In this document: positions 46,189 to 55,519 of the stretch, piece by piece
How positions within the stretch are numbered: position 1 is the first letter of the stretch
How the letters are laid out: each line of letters opens with the position of its first letter
Assembly: GCF_013466605.1 (NCBI RefSeq)
Contig: NZ_CP059162.1
Span: 4,340,001 to 4,404,000, forward strand
Length of the DNA: 64,000 nucleotides
Direction of reading: 5' to 3'
Source of the DNA: Pseudomonas chlororaphis subsp. aurantiaca
GTDB lineage: Bacteria; Pseudomonadota; Gammaproteobacteria; Pseudomonadales; Pseudomonadaceae
Made by a program: the position numbers and the translations under genes
Notes under the pieces: model-generated
Database searches by the model: none
What the model was told of the DNA's origin: nothing
The model's input: only the letters and a program-made list of their open reading frames with translations

Positions 46189-47001
46189 ATGAAGATCGTC
46201 TCGTTCAACATCAACGGGCTGCGCGCCCGCCCCCATCAGCTGGCGGCGCTGATCGAAAAGCATCAACCGGACATCATCGGCCTGCAGGAAACCAAGGTGT
46301 CGGACGACCAGTTCCCCCTGGCCGAAGTCCAGGCGCTGGGTTATCACGTGCATTTCCACGGGCAGAAAGGCCACTACGGCGTCGCCCTGCTTTCGCGCCA
46401 GGCGCCACTGGACCTGTACAAAGGCTTCGACGGTGACGATGAAGACGCCCAGCGGCGCTTTATCTGGGGCACCTTCGTCGACGCCAACGGCACCCAGGTA
46501 ACCATCATGAACGGCTACTTCCCCCAGGGCGAAAGCCGCGACCACCCCACCAAGTTCCCGGCCAAGCAGCGTTTCTACAGCGACCTGCAGCACCTGCTGG
46601 AAACCCGTTTCAGCAACGAGCAGCCGCTGGTGGTCATGGGCGACGTGAACATTTCCCCGGAAGACTGCGACATCGGCATTGGCCCGGACAACATGAAACG
46701 CTGGCTGAAAACCGGCAAGTGCAGCTTCCTGCCGGAAGAGCGCGAGTGGATGGCCCGCCTGAAGAACTGGGGCCTGGTGGACAGTTTCCGCCACCTCAAC
46801 CCCGAGGTGGCCGATCGCTTCAGCTGGTTCGACTACCGCAGCCGCGGTTTCGAGGACGAGCCCAAGCGCGGCCTGCGCATCGACCTGATCATGGCCTCCC
46901 GCGGCCTGCTGCCACGGATCAAGGATGCCGGGGTCGACTACGACCTGCGCGGCATGGAAAAACCTTCCGACCACGCACCGATCTGGCTCGAACTGAGCTG
47001 A
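46189..47001 (+). CDS. xthA: Exodeoxyribonuclease III
   Basis: The 270-residue enzyme is the AP endonuclease and 3'-5' exonuclease of base excision repair. It shows the family motifs [35 protein letters not shown] and RIDLIMAS, and the catalytic SDHAPIW at the C-terminus. I chose the ATG at 46189, where the family begins; the frame is open 59 codons further but without similarity. Confidence 0.95.
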   Translation: MKIVSFNINGLRARPHQLAALIEKHQPDIIGLQETKVSDDQFPLAEVQALGYHVHFHGQKGHYGVALLSRQAPLDLYKGFDGDDEDAQRRFIWGTFVDANGTQVTIMNGYFPQGESRDHPTKFPAKQRFYSDLQHLLETRFSNEQPLVVMGDVNISPEDCDIGIGPDNMKRWLKTGKCSFLPEEREWMARLKNWGLVDSFRHLNPEVADRFSWFDYRSRGFEDEPKRGLRIDLIMASRGLLPRIKDAGVDYDLRGMEKPSDHAPIWLELS

Positions 47002-47012
47002 TCGCCAGGCAC

Positions 47013-47042
47013 AAAAAAGCCCATCCTGAGATGGGCTTTTTT
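47013..47042. terminator. Bidirectional terminator between xthA and the YegP-like gene
   Basis: A 12-bp stem (aaaaaagcccat / atgggctttttt, 47013-47024 and 47031-47042) with a 6-nt loop gives a T run on both strands between convergent genes. Confidence 0.92.
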
Positions 47043-47056
47043 ATTGCTTCAGCGTC

Positions 47057-47383
47057 TCAACACAACTCGACCCGGGTGCTGGTGCCGGCCTGCATGATGG
47101 CCTCGATGGCGGACTCACGGGTCGGCTCCGAGTCATACAGGTGGCTGACCAGGCTCACCTCCTTGCCGGCCTTGAGATTGAAGTAGGATTTGCCACCCGG
47201 GGCGATCTTCTTTTCGTAACTACCCGAGGACGTGCAGTGCTTGCGCAGCAGCGCGATGGCTGCCTCGACACTCTCACGACAAGGGTAACGGTCGCTTTGA
47301 AGCATGCTCTGCGCGTCCCTGGACTTCAGCAAGAACCTGAAACCTCCGCTGCCATATTGCTTCAGCTCGAACCAGCCACTCAT
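47057..47383 (-). CDS. YegP/DUF1508-family protein
   Basis: The 108-residue protein contains two copies of the DUF1508 repeat: WFELKQYGSGGFRFLLKSRDAQSMLQSD and YFNLKAGKEVSLVSHLYDSEPT. In E. coli YegP these repeats form a small beta fold of unknown function. The ATG at 47383 has AAGGAG upstream, better than the in-frame start at 47407. Confidence 0.85.
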   Translation of the reverse strand: MSGWFELKQYGSGGFRFLLKSRDAQSMLQSDRYPCRESVEAAIALLRKHCTSSGSYEKKIAPGGKSYFNLKAGKEVSLVSHLYDSEPTRESAIEAIMQAGTSTRVELC

Positions 47384-47561
47384 TTCATACTCCTTTGACA
47401 CAAGCAAATTGCAGCCAGGGCTGCATCGACGCCTGGTGACGACGAGAGTCGGCGTGCGCCAATTCCCCTCCAGACAAAGTTTTCAACTGTACTGAGCCAG
47501 CCGTTCCGGGTTGTTAAGAGCATTCTGAAAGCCAGGGGAAGGCTCCTATTACCCCCGTCAA

Positions 47562-47594
47562 CTGTCACATCCCCGTCACCTCCCTGACTTAATC
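47562..47594 (+). promoter_or_regulatory. PHO box and -10 of the PstS-OmpA gene
   Basis: CTGTCAC (47562-47568), 4 bases, CCGTCAC (47573-47579) is a PhoB box with the standard 11-base period. TTAATC at 47589-47594 sits at the expected distance for a -10 box. The coding start follows 39 bases later. Confidence 0.65.
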
Positions 47595-47632
47595 TCGCCG
47601 CACTCGCTCCCGCCATAGAAGGCCATTGCCGC

Positions 47633-49015
47633 ATGTCACGCGTTTGTACCGTAAGTGAACGGGACCTCTGGTGCCGCACCCTCTGCCTGCTGCTGGTCGG
47701 CTTCGTCTGCTACGCCCTGCCCTGGTCGGTGTTCGCCGCCCTGCCCCTGGACGGTGACAACCAGCCGGTGCTGCGCATCCAGGGTTCCAACACCATCGGT
47801 GCCGCGCTGGGCCCGGCCCTGGTCAAGGGCCTGATGCAGGAACAGGGTTTGCTCGACATACGGATCGAGGCCTCAGGCAAAGACAACGAGCGTCGGGTGA
47901 CCGGCCAGAATACCCAGGGCCGGCGCGTTTTCGTCGAGATCGCCGCCCATGGCTCCAGTACCGGCTTCGTCGCGTTGAAGAACGCCAGCGCCGACCTCGC
48001 CGCCGCGTCACGACCAATCAAGGACAGCGAACTGGTGGAACTGGAAACCCTCGGCGACCTGAAAGCCCCCGAGGCCGAACAGGTGATCGCCATCGACGGC
48101 CTGGCGATCATCCTCCACCCGCAAAACCCACTGGCGCGGCTGGACACCGAGCAACTGGCGCGGGTATTCAGCGGCGAGGTGAAAACCTGGGAAGAACTGG
48201 GCGGCGTCGGCGGCGCCATTCACCTGTACGCCCGCGATGATCGCTCCGGCACCTACGACACCTTCAAGGAGCTGGTGCTGGCCCACCGCGGCAAGAACCT
48301 CAGCGCCACGGCGCAACGCTTCGAGTCCAGCGAGCAACTCTCCGACGCGGTCAGCCACGATCCCCAGGGCATCGGTTTTATCGGCCTGCCTTATGTGCGC
48401 CAGGCCAAGGCCGTAGCGATCGTCGACGGTGGCTCGCAACCGATGTTGCCCCTCGACAGCCTGATCGCCACCGAGGACTACCCGCTGTCACGGCGCCTGT
48501 ACTTCTACCTGCCACCCGACGAGCAAAACCCTTGGGCCCGCGCCCTGGTGCGTTTCGCCCAGAGCCCCAGGGGCCAGGCCATAGTCGCGGCCAACGGTTT
48601 TATCGCGCAGACGGTGCTGGCCATGAGCGTCACCCCCGCCCCGCAGATGCCCGAGGGGTATCAGGCCATCGCCCGACAGGCGCAGCGCCTGACCGTGAAT
48701 TTTCGCTTCGAGGAAGGCAGCGCCACCCTCGACAACAAGGCGCGCCAGGATCTGACACGGGTCCTGGACTTTCTCAAGCGCCACGACAAGCTGGCCAAGC
48801 GCGTGACCCTGGTCGGCTTTGGCGACGCCAAGAACGATCCGGCGCGCGCGGCACTGCTGTCCAAGCTGAGGGCCATGACCGTGCGCCGGGAGTTAGTGAG
48901 AAACGGTGTGGTGCTGCGCGATATCCGCGGCTTCGGTGCCCAGATGCCGGTCGCGGCCAATACCGCGGACGAGGGACGGATCAAGAATCGGCGCGTGGAG
49001 GTCTGGGTGTATTGA
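47633..49015 (+). CDS. Phosphate-binding (PstS-like) domain fused to an OmpA peptidoglycan-binding domain
   Basis: The 460-residue exported protein has a signal peptide ending near residue 35, a PstS-like binding domain in about 45-320 (IQGSNTIGAALGPAL, AAHGSSTGFVALKNASADLAAASR, DDRSGTYDTF; the serine/threonine-rich anion-binding segments are recognisable) and an OmpA-type domain in about 345-460 (VNFRFEEGSATLD ... RIKNRRVEVWVY). The protein would bind phosphate or a similar anion while held to peptidoglycan. A PHO box upstream supports control by PhoB. No phosphate transport genes are adjacent. Confidence 0.88.
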   Translation: MSRVCTVSERDLWCRTLCLLLVGFVCYALPWSVFAALPLDGDNQPVLRIQGSNTIGAALGPALVKGLMQEQGLLDIRIEASGKDNERRVTGQNTQGRRVFVEIAAHGSSTGFVALKNASADLAAASRPIKDSELVELETLGDLKAPEAEQVIAIDGLAIILHPQNPLARLDTEQLARVFSGEVKTWEELGGVGGAIHLYARDDRSGTYDTFKELVLAHRGKNLSATAQRFESSEQLSDAVSHDPQGIGFIGLPYVRQAKAVAIVDGGSQPMLPLDSLIATEDYPLSRRLYFYLPPDEQNPWARALVRFAQSPRGQAIVAANGFIAQTVLAMSVTPAPQMPEGYQAIARQAQRLTVNFRFEEGSATLDNKARQDLTRVLDFLKRHDKLAKRVTLVGFGDAKNDPARAALLSKLRAMTVRRELVRNGVVLRDIRGFGAQMPVAANTADEGRIKNRRVEVWVY

Positions 49016-49046
49016 GGAGGAAGTTCGCGGTGTAATCCGGGATGTT

Positions 49047-49104
49047 ATCGCGGGCAAGCCGCGCTCCTACGGAAGATTCTGTAGAAGCGGAGCTTGCCCG
49101 CGAG
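49047..49104. repeat. REP-like inverted pair (REPIN), family B
   Basis: ATCGCGGGCAAGCCGCGCTC(CTAC) at 49047-49070 faces its inverse at 49081-49104 across a 10-base loop. The pair fills the gap between two convergent genes and can form a long hairpin, so it may also act as a transcript end. Confidence 0.8.
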
Positions 49105-49109
49105 CGCTT

Positions 49110-50339
49110 TTAATGCCCGCTGCGCAGCATTTCCTTGGGCACGTACTTGCCGATTTCGAACTTGCCGATGGCAGCGCGGTGCACTTCGTCCGGGCCATCG
49201 GCCAGGCGCAAGGTGCGTTGCATGGCATACATGTAGGCCAGCGGGAAATCGTTGGAGACCCCGGCCCCGCCATGAATCTGGATGGCCCGGTCGATCACCT
49301 TCAAGGCTACGTTCGGCGCCACCACCTTGATCTGGGCGATTTCGCTTTTCGCCACTTTGTTACCGACGGTGTCCATCATGTACGCCGCCTTCAGGGTCAA
49401 CAGGCGCGCCATGTCGATCTCCATCCGCGAATCGGCGATCTTGTCGACGTTACCGCCCAGGCGTGCCAGCGGCTTGCCGAAGGCGGTGCGGCTCACCGCA
49501 CGCTTGCACATCAACTCCAGTGCGCGCTCGGCCATGCCGATCGAACGCATGCAGTGGTGAATCCGGCCCGGGCCAAGGCGGCCCTGCGCGATCTCGAAAC
49601 CACGACCCTCGCCCAGCAGCACGTTCTCGTAGGGCACGCGCACGTTGTCGAACAGCACTTCGGCATGGCCGTGGGGTGCGTCGTCGTAACCGAACACCGG
49701 CAGCGGCCGGACAATCTTCACCCCGGGGGTGTCGACCGGCACCAGAATCATCGAGTGCTGCTGGTGGCGCGGCGCGTCCGGGTTGCTCAGGCCCATGAAG
49801 ATCAGGATCTTGCAGCGCGGGTCGCAGGCACCCGAGGTCCACCACTTCTTGCCGTTGATCACCCATTCGTCGCCATCACGCACGGCGCGGGCGGCCATGT
49901 TGGTGGCATCGGACGACGCCACGTCCGGCTCGGTCATGGCGAAGGCGGAGCGGATCTCACCGCGCAGCAGCGGCTCCAGCCAGCGTTGCTTCTGCTCTTC
50001 ATTGGCGTAACGCACCAGCACTTCCATGTTGCCGGTGTCCGGTGCCGAGCAATTGAAGGGTTCCGGCCCCAGCAGGGAGCGGCCCATGATTTCCGCCAGC
50101 GGCGCGTATTCGAGGTTGGTCAGGCCGGCGCCGAGTTCCGACTCGGGCAGGAACAGATTCCACAGGCCCTCGGCCTTGGCCTTGAGTTTGAGCTCTTCCA
50201 TGATCGCCGTCGGCTGCCAGCGATCGCCTTCGGCGACCTGGCGCTCGAACACGGCTTCAGCCGGATAGACATAAGCGTCCATGAACGCGGTCACGCGCTC
50301 ACGCAGTTCCTGAACCTTGGGTGAATAGGCGAAATCCAT
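49110..50339 (-). CDS. Acyl-CoA dehydrogenase (ACAD10/11-like)
   Basis: The 409-residue FAD-dependent enzyme introduces a double bond at the alpha-beta position of an acyl-CoA; chain specificity cannot be read. It shows the flavin region [16 protein letters not shown], then [13 protein letters not shown], and the C-terminal [34 protein letters not shown]. It is divergent from a LysR gene, which is the likely regulator. Confidence 0.9.
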   Translation of the reverse strand: MDFAYSPKVQELRERVTAFMDAYVYPAEAVFERQVAEGDRWQPTAIMEELKLKAKAEGLWNLFLPESELGAGLTNLEYAPLAEIMGRSLLGPEPFNCSAPDTGNMEVLVRYANEEQKQRWLEPLLRGEIRSAFAMTEPDVASSDATNMAARAVRDGDEWVINGKKWWTSGACDPRCKILIFMGLSNPDAPRHQQHSMILVPVDTPGVKIVRPLPVFGYDDAPHGHAEVLFDNVRVPYENVLLGEGRGFEIAQGRLGPGRIHHCMRSIGMAERALELMCKRAVSRTAFGKPLARLGGNVDKIADSRMEIDMARLLTLKAAYMMDTVGNKVAKSEIAQIKVVAPNVALKVIDRAIQIHGGAGVSNDFPLAYMYAMQRTLRLADGPDEVHRAAIGKFEIGKYVPKEMLRSGH

Positions 50340-50516
50340 GGGCAGCTACCTTCTTGGCAAGGTGGTTGAGGGCATGGAAGCGATGCTAGAACAGTTTACG
50401 AAAATTTACCTAGCCTATTCTCGGCGTGTATTAACATTCATCACCGATATATGATTGACTGATCGGGCAGGCCATCAGCCCATCCCTCCCGCCCCTAACA
50501 ATAAGAGTGCAGCGCA
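50340..50516. promoter_or_regulatory. Divergent promoter region, acyl-CoA dehydrogenase / LysR
   Basis: This 177-base AT-rich gap is the classical place for LysR operators. ATCA (50441-50444) and TGAT (50453-50456) form a short interrupted dyad, but I cannot define promoters with confidence. Confidence 0.35.
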
Positions 50517-51443
50517 ATGAATCTGAGCAAGGTCGACCTCAACCTTTTCATCGTCTTCGACGCGATCTACACCGAAGCCAACCTGACCCGCGCCGGGCAG
50601 ATCGTCGGTATCACTCAGCCTGCTGTCTCCAACGCCCTGGCCCGCCTGCGCGAGACCTTCAACGACCCGCTGTTCGTGCGGACCGCCCAGGGCATGGTGC
50701 CCACGCCGATGGCGCAGAACATCATCGGCCCGGTGCGCAATGCCCTTTCGCTGCTGCGGGTATCGGTGCAGGAAAGCCGCATCTTCAATCCCTTGCAGGC
50801 GGTCAAGACCTACCGCATCAGCATGACCGACCTGACCGAGGCGGTGATCCTGCCGCCGCTGTTCCAGCGCCTGCGGCGCCTGGCCCCGACGGTGATCATC
50901 GAGAGTTTCCTGTCCAAGCGCCGGGAAACCACCAAGGAACTGGCGGCCGGCCGCCTGGATTTCGCCGTCGATGCCCCGCTCAACACCGACCCGCAGGTCC
51001 GCCACGTCAAGCTGATGGAAGACCGCTACGTCTGCGCCATGCGCAAGAGCCACCCGCTGGCGAACAAGGAAAAACTCAGCCTCGACGACTACCTGTCGCT
51101 GACCCATATCCACATCTCCAGCCGCCGCAGCGGCCTGGGCTACGTCGACCTGGCACTGGGCAAGATGGGCATCCAGCGCAAGATCGCCCTGCGCTCCCAG
51201 CATTACCTGATGGCGTCGCAAGTGCTGCAACAAACCGACATGGTCATGACCGTGCCCGAGCGCTTCGCCCGGCGCCATGACCTGCAGGCGTTCAACCTGC
51301 CGGTCAACGACGTGCCGCCGCTGGAAACCCACCTCTACTGGCACGAAAGCACCGACCAGGACCCGGCCAACCGCTGGATGCGCGAGCAGATGATCGAACT
51401 GTGCCAGCAGGTGACGGCCCACGAGAAAAAACTCGAGAAGTGA
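50517..51443 (+). CDS. LysR-family transcriptional regulator
   Basis: The 308-residue regulator has the N-terminal winged helix (DLNLFIVFDAIYTEANLTRAGQIVGITQPAVSNALARLRE) and a periplasmic-binding-like effector domain in about residues 90-300. By its divergent position it probably controls the acyl-CoA dehydrogenase gene. The ligand is unknown. Confidence 0.9.
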   Translation: MNLSKVDLNLFIVFDAIYTEANLTRAGQIVGITQPAVSNALARLRETFNDPLFVRTAQGMVPTPMAQNIIGPVRNALSLLRVSVQESRIFNPLQAVKTYRISMTDLTEAVILPPLFQRLRRLAPTVIIESFLSKRRETTKELAAGRLDFAVDAPLNTDPQVRHVKLMEDRYVCAMRKSHPLANKEKLSLDDYLSLTHIHISSRRSGLGYVDLALGKMGIQRKIALRSQHYLMASQVLQQTDMVMTVPERFARRHDLQAFNLPVNDVPPLETHLYWHESTDQDPANRWMREQMIELCQQVTAHEKKLEK

Positions 51444-51447
51444 CCGG

Positions 51448-51530
51448 TAGGAGCGAGGCTTGCCCGCGATAAGAACGCTGCGTGACTCCTGAACCACTGC
51501 GTTCCCGCCCTCCTCGGCAAGCCTCGCATC
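51448..51530. repeat. REP-like element, family B, with a partial inverse copy
   Basis: TAGGAGCGAGGCTTGCCCGC(GAT) at 51448-51470 is the inverse of the copy at 21646. A shorter inverse piece, GGCAAGCCTCGCA, lies at 51516-51528. The pair lies between the LysR gene and liuR. Confidence 0.7.
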
Positions 51531-51552
51531 CATGAATGGATCTGCATCTTGC

Positions 51553-51568
51553 TTGACGTATACGTCAA
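51553..51568. promoter_or_regulatory. LiuR operator in the liuR promoter
   Basis: TTGACGTATACGTCAA is a perfect 16-bp palindrome and fits the LiuR motif (TTWACGTWWACGTWAA type). Its left half can act as a -35 box, with TTAGCT 17 bases downstream as -10, so the operator lies within the liuR promoter and implies autoregulation. Confidence 0.75.
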
Positions 51569-51610
51569 CCTCGAATTAGCTTAACGCCAAGACCTTTTTC
51601 GAGTGCCCCC

Positions 51611-52015
51611 ATGAGCAGCCAGACCTACAGCATTTCCGACCTCGCCCGCGAGCTCGACATCACCACCCGGGCCATCCGTTTTTATGAAGAACAAGGCCTG
51701 CTCGCCCCCGAACGCCGCGGCCAGGAACGCATCTACTCGCCGCGGGACAAGGTCAGCCTAAAGCTGATCCTGCGCGGCAAGCGCATCGGCTTCTCCCTGG
51801 CCGAGTGCCGCGAGCTGATCGAACTCTATGACCCCAGCAGCGGCAACCTGAAGCAGCTGCACAGCATGCTGGCGAAAATCGCCGAGCGCCGCGAACAGCT
51901 GGAGCAGCAGCTGCTGGACATCGAACAGATGAAGCTGGAGCTGGACACCGCGGAAGAGCGCTGCACCCAGGCGCTGGAGCAGACCATCCAGAATCAGAAA
52001 AGCGCCGTGCAGTAA
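51611..52015 (+). CDS. liuR: MerR-family regulator of leucine catabolism LiuR
   Basis: The 134-residue MerR protein has the DNA-binding head YSISDLARELDITTRAIRFYEEQGLLAPERRG and a C-terminal coiled coil (about residues 75-125). There are no metal-binding cysteines in the positions used by MerR metal sensors, in line with a metabolite-responsive member. Its operator precedes it, and two similar sites lie in front of liuA 4 kb away. Confidence 0.92.
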   Translation: MSSQTYSISDLARELDITTRAIRFYEEQGLLAPERRGQERIYSPRDKVSLKLILRGKRIGFSLAECRELIELYDPSSGNLKQLHSMLAKIAERREQLEQQLLDIEQMKLELDTAEERCTQALEQTIQNQKSAVQ

Positions 52016-52021
52016 CCGCCC

Positions 52022-52138
52022 CAGGCTGCGATCGCCCGCAAAGCGGTCGCACCAGTAACACAGACAATCTGCCAGACAGACCACAGTGCCTGGTTTTACG
52101 CCGACTTCGTCGCCGAGCGCAGCCTGCGGCAGCGGCTA
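52022..52138. repeat. REP-like element, family A, with a partial left arm
   Basis: The inverse of the family-A core lies at 52118-52138 (CGCAGCCTGCGGCAGCGGCT). A partial matching arm, CAGGCTGCGATCG, lies at 52022-52034. The element separates liuR from liuE. Confidence 0.65.
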
Positions 52139-52172
52139 GATCAGCGATCCCTACATATAAAGGTAAAGCCCC

Positions 52173-53072
52173 ATGTCCCTCCCCACCCATGTGCGCCTGG
52201 TCGAAGTCGGCCCTCGCGACGGTTTGCAGAACGAAGCCCAGCCCATCAGCGTCGCCGACAAGGTGCAACTGGTGGACGCCCTGAGCGCGGCCGGGCTCGG
52301 CTATATAGAAGTCGGCAGTTTCGTCTCGCCCAAATGGGTGCCGCAGATGGCCGGGTCCGCCGAGGTGTTCGCGCAGATCCAGCGCAAGCCGGGGGTGACC
52401 TATGGCGCCCTCGCCCCGAACCTGCGCGGCTTCGAAGATGCCGTGGCCGCCGGGGTCAAGGAAGTCGCGGTGTTCGCCGCCGCCTCCGAGGCCTTCTCCC
52501 GGCGCAACATCAACTGCTCCATCAGCGAGAGCCTGGAGCGCTTCGTGCCGATCATGGACGCGGCGAAACAACACGACGTTACCGTGCGCGGTTACGTGTC
52601 CTGCGTGCTGGGCTGCCCTTACGAAGGCGAGGTGGCGCCGGAACAGGTCGCCGTGGTCGCCCGCGAGCTGTACAGCATGGGCTGCTACGAAGTGTCCCTG
52701 GGCGACACCATCGGCACCGGCACCGCCGGCGCTACCCGCCGGATGTTCGAGGTGGTGTCCGCCCACGTTCCGCGGGACAAGCTCGCCGGGCACTTCCACG
52801 ACACCTATGGCCAGGCCCTGGCCAATATCTACGCCAGCCTGCTGGAAGGCATCGCGGTGTTCGACAGCTCCATCGCCGGGCTCGGCGGCTGCCCCTATGC
52901 CAAGGGCGCCAGCGGCAACGTCGCCAGCGAGGACGTGCTGTACCTGCTCAATGGTCTGGGCATCGAAACCGGTATCGACATGGAGCGCCTGATCCTCGCC
53001 GGCCAGCAGATTTGCTCCGTGCTTGGGCGGCCCACCGGCTCGCGCGTCGCCAAGGCCCGTTACCCAGGTTGA
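52173..53072 (+). CDS. liuE: Hydroxymethylglutaryl-CoA lyase
   Basis: HMG-CoA lyase makes the last step of leucine degradation, splitting HMG-CoA into acetoacetate and acetyl-CoA (also named mvaB). The 299-residue enzyme shows VEVGPRDGLQNE near the N-terminus and the lyase signature GLGGCPYAKGASGN with active-site C240. In many pseudomonads liuE ends a liuRABCDE cluster; here liuR-liuE are split from liuABCD by a regulatory RNA and an acyl-CoA synthetase. Confidence 0.95.
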   Translation: MSLPTHVRLVEVGPRDGLQNEAQPISVADKVQLVDALSAAGLGYIEVGSFVSPKWVPQMAGSAEVFAQIQRKPGVTYGALAPNLRGFEDAVAAGVKEVAVFAAASEAFSRRNINCSISESLERFVPIMDAAKQHDVTVRGYVSCVLGCPYEGEVAPEQVAVVARELYSMGCYEVSLGDTIGTGTAGATRRMFEVVSAHVPRDKLAGHFHDTYGQALANIYASLLEGIAVFDSSIAGLGGCPYAKGASGNVASEDVLYLLNGLGIETGIDMERLILAGQQICSVLGRPTGSRVAKARYPG

Positions 53073-53081
53073 GGGGATTGC

Positions 53082-53141
53082 CTGTTTCAGGGTGTTACCG
53101 GCCGCTCTGGCGCACGCTCGAAACGGGTAACACGGAAACAG
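53082..53141. promoter_or_regulatory. CbrB-type enhancer dyad upstream of the crcY promoter
   Basis: TGTTACC (53093-53099) and GGTAACA (53126-53132) form an inverted repeat, extended by TGTTTC (53083-53088) and GAAACA (53135-53140). CbrB sites are known to have TGTTAC/GTAACA halves. The centre is about 118 bases upstream of the sigma-54 -12 element. A hairpin ending liuE is an alternative role. Confidence 0.55.
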
Positions 53142-53215
53142 TTTGTCGATTTTCTAGCGGTACAGATGAAATGCCATTTTTATCAAGCCATTGATTTTAA
53201 AGGATTTTAAAAAGT

Positions 53216-53231
53216 TGGCATGGCTTCTGCT
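53216..53231 (+). promoter_or_regulatory. Sigma-54 promoter of crcY
   Basis: TGGCATGGCTTCTGCT has the GG-N10-GC spacing of -24/-12 promoters, with one deviation in each box. Transcription would begin near 53242. Confidence 0.75.
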
Positions 53232-53241
53232 ATATCTCTGG

Positions 53242-53621
53242 CATAACAAGAATAAAAAGCAGCAAAGCTAATAAAAATAAGACGAAACGACTCTGACATA
53301 ACAAAAACAACACGGCAGAGACGCAGCTAACAGATTTTTTTGGAGAGGATGTGTTTTTCAGGGTGTCTTTAACAACAAGAGCCACCCGCAACCGGGCAGA
53401 GAACAATAAAACTACCCTAAGGTAGCTCCCGAACTGGTTGGTCGCTCAAGCGAGAAAATAGATCAGCGCTCAAAAAAATACGTTTGCTCTTGATCCCGGA
53501 TGGGGATCGCCAAAAACAGCGGTAAAGGGTAACGGTTGCCAAAAACAACAACAGACCGCCCCTCAATAATAAAAAAAGAGCACGCAACGACAAAATTAAA
53601 GGGGAGCTTCGGCTCCCCTTT
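53242..53621 (+). ncRNA. crcY: Crc/Hfq-titrating small RNA of the CrcX/Y/Z family
   Basis: This is an AT-rich RNA of about 380 nt between liuE (mvaB) and the acyl-CoA synthetase, the locus of crcY in P. putida. It contains at least seven runs of A-purine-N triplets (AAnAAnAA), the sites bound by the Hfq distal face with Crc: 53245-53259, 53270-53281, 53300-53311, 53371-53382, 53402-53413, 53541-53555 and 53565-53579, with a shorter one at 53512. A sigma-54 promoter starts it and a UUCG hairpin ends it. These RNAs sequester Hfq/Crc and lift catabolite repression. The minus-strand ORF inside it is not coding. Confidence 0.85.
53598..53621 (+). terminator. Terminator of crcY
   Basis: A 10-bp stem (aaaggggagc 53598-53607 / gctccccttt 53612-53621) is closed by UUCG; its 3' arm ends in TTT. 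Confidence 0.88.
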
Positions 53622-53678
53622 GTGCTTTCCGGCCTTCCTGTTTCCCCCCTTCTCCTGATTCGACCGCGGCCTCTAAGA

Positions 53679-53715
53679 CGGCTCGCGAGCCGCTCCCGCA
53701 CGTATTCGCGGGAGC
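53679..53715. repeat. Palindrome plus hairpin downstream of the acyl-CoA synthetase
   Basis: The perfect palindrome CGGCTCGCGAGCCG (53679-53692) touches a hairpin GCTCCCGC/GCGGGAGC (53692-53699, 53708-53715). It lies after the convergent synthetase gene and may serve as transcript end or be another extragenic repeat. Confidence 0.55.
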
Positions 53716-53728
53716 CTGCTCGAATGGC

Positions 53729-55423
53729 TCAGGAACGCCCGTGCAACTCCTCGATGCTGATCTCGCGCATCCTGAACTTCTGGATCTTGCCGGTCACGGT
53801 CATCGGGAATTCCTCGACGAACTTGAAGTAGCGCGGCGTCTTGAAGTGAGCGATACGCTCCTTGCACCAGGCCTGCAGCTCCTCCTCGCTGGCGCTGTGG
53901 CCGGGGTGGAACTTGATCCAGGCGACAATCTCTTCACCGTACTTCGAGCACGGGATGCCGATCACCTGCACGTCGGCCACCGCCGGATGGGTGAAGAAAA
54001 ATTCCTCCAGCTCGCGCGGATAAATGTTTTCGCCGCCGCGGATGATCATGTCCTTGTTGCGCCCGGCAATGCACACGTAACCCTGGTCGTTCATGGTCGC
54101 CAGGTCGCCGGTGTGCATCCAGCCGGCCTGGTCGATGGCTTCGGCCGTGCCCTGCGGGTTGTTCCAGTAGCCCAGCATCACGCTGTAGCCGCGGGTGCAG
54201 AGCTCGCCGATGGTGCCGCGCGGCACGATATTGCCCGCCTCGTCGATGATCTTGCTTTCCAGCTGCGGCTGGGTGCGGCCGACCGTGGTCACCCGCAACT
54301 CGAGGTCGTCCGCCGGACCGGTCTGTAACGACACCGGGCTGGTTTCGGTCATGCCGTAGGCGATCTGCACTTCGCTCATGTGCATCTCGCTGATGACTCG
54401 GCGCATCACCTCGATCGGACAAGTGGCCCCGGCCATGATCCCGGTGCGCAGGCTCGACAGGTCGAACTCGGCCCGTCGTGGCTGGTCGAGCATGGCGATG
54501 AACATGGTCGGCACGCCGTACAGCCCGGTGGCCTTTTCCTCGGCCACGGCGCTCAGGGTCAGCAGCGGATCGAAGGCATCGTTGGGGTAGATCATGGTGG
54601 TGCCGTGGGTCACGCAGCCCAGGTTGCCCATGACCATGCCGAAGCAGTGGTACAGCGGCACCGGGATCACCAGGCGGTCCTCGTGGCCCAGGCCCAGGCT
54701 CTCGCCGACCATATAGCCGTTGTTGAGGATGTTGTAGTGGCTGAGGGTCGCGCCCTTGGGGAAACCGGTGGTGCCGGAGGTGTACTGGATATTCACCGCC
54801 TGGTCGGGGTCCAGGCTGTCCTGGCGTTCGCGCAGCGCTTCGACACTGACGCCGGCCCCCAGGTCGGCCAGCTGCGACCAGGGCAGAAAGCCCGACGGCG
54901 GCTGCGCGTCGAGGCTGATCACACCGCGCAAATCCGGCAGACGCTCGCTCTGTAGCTGGCCGATGGACTGCTGCGCCAGCTCGGGCGCCAGGCCCTGCAA
55001 CATGGCGTGATAGTCGGAGGTCTTGAACGCACCGGCGCATACCAGCCACTGGCAACCGGACTGCTTGAGCACGTATTCCAGCTCGGAACTGCGATAGGCC
55101 GGGTTGATGTTCACCAGGATCGCGCCGATCTTGGCGCTGGCGAACTGGCTGATGCACCACTGGGCACAATTGGGGGCCCAGATGCCCAGCCGGTCGCCGG
55201 TCTTGAGCCCCAAGGCCAACAGCGCCCGGGCATGCAGATCGACGGTTTCGGCCAGTTGCTGCCAGCTGTAGCGCAGCTGCTGATGACGCACCACCAGGGC
55301 TTCGCCCTGCGGGTATGACGCCACCGTGCGATCGAACGCCTGACCGATGGTCAGCGCCAGCAAGGCTTTGTCCTGGGTGCCGCGAGTGTAGCTGCGCCCC
55401 GGCGCGGATGCGGGTTGATCCAT
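53729..55423 (-). CDS. AMP-dependent acyl-CoA synthetase (liu-linked)
   Basis: The 564-residue adenylate-forming ligase activates an organic acid to its CoA ester. It shows the phosphate loop [11 protein letters not shown], the GMTETSP motif, the hinge [13 protein letters not shown] with [18 protein letters not shown], and the catalytic lysine in VTGKIQKF near the C-terminus. It is divergent from liuA across a region with LiuR sites, so it probably joins the LiuR regulon. The substrate may be a branched-chain or medium-chain acid, or acetoacetate; sequence alone does not decide. Confidence 0.9.
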   Translation of the reverse strand: MDQPASAPGRSYTRGTQDKALLALTIGQAFDRTVASYPQGEALVVRHQQLRYSWQQLAETVDLHARALLALGLKTGDRLGIWAPNCAQWCISQFASAKIGAILVNINPAYRSSELEYVLKQSGCQWLVCAGAFKTSDYHAMLQGLAPELAQQSIGQLQSERLPDLRGVISLDAQPPSGFLPWSQLADLGAGVSVEALRERQDSLDPDQAVNIQYTSGTTGFPKGATLSHYNILNNGYMVGESLGLGHEDRLVIPVPLYHCFGMVMGNLGCVTHGTTMIYPNDAFDPLLTLSAVAEEKATGLYGVPTMFIAMLDQPRRAEFDLSSLRTGIMAGATCPIEVMRRVISEMHMSEVQIAYGMTETSPVSLQTGPADDLELRVTTVGRTQPQLESKIIDEAGNIVPRGTIGELCTRGYSVMLGYWNNPQGTAEAIDQAGWMHTGDLATMNDQGYVCIAGRNKDMIIRGGENIYPRELEEFFFTHPAVADVQVIGIPCSKYGEEIVAWIKFHPGHSASEEELQAWCKERIAHFKTPRYFKFVEEFPMTVTGKIQKFRMREISIEELHGRS

Positions 55424-55519
55424 GATGACCCCTATTGTCTTTATTAGTGGGTAAGCATGAGCCAGGCATGTAGCGAAGGAGCCTGGCCCCCAGAGAAAAC
55501 GCCCTTACTCTGGCGCAAG

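Noticed and set aside
53417..53701. Minus-strand 94-codon ORF within the crcY region
   Set aside because: The A-rich tracts, the sigma-54 promoter and the terminator on the plus strand explain the sequence. The ORF has low-complexity runs and no ribosome site.
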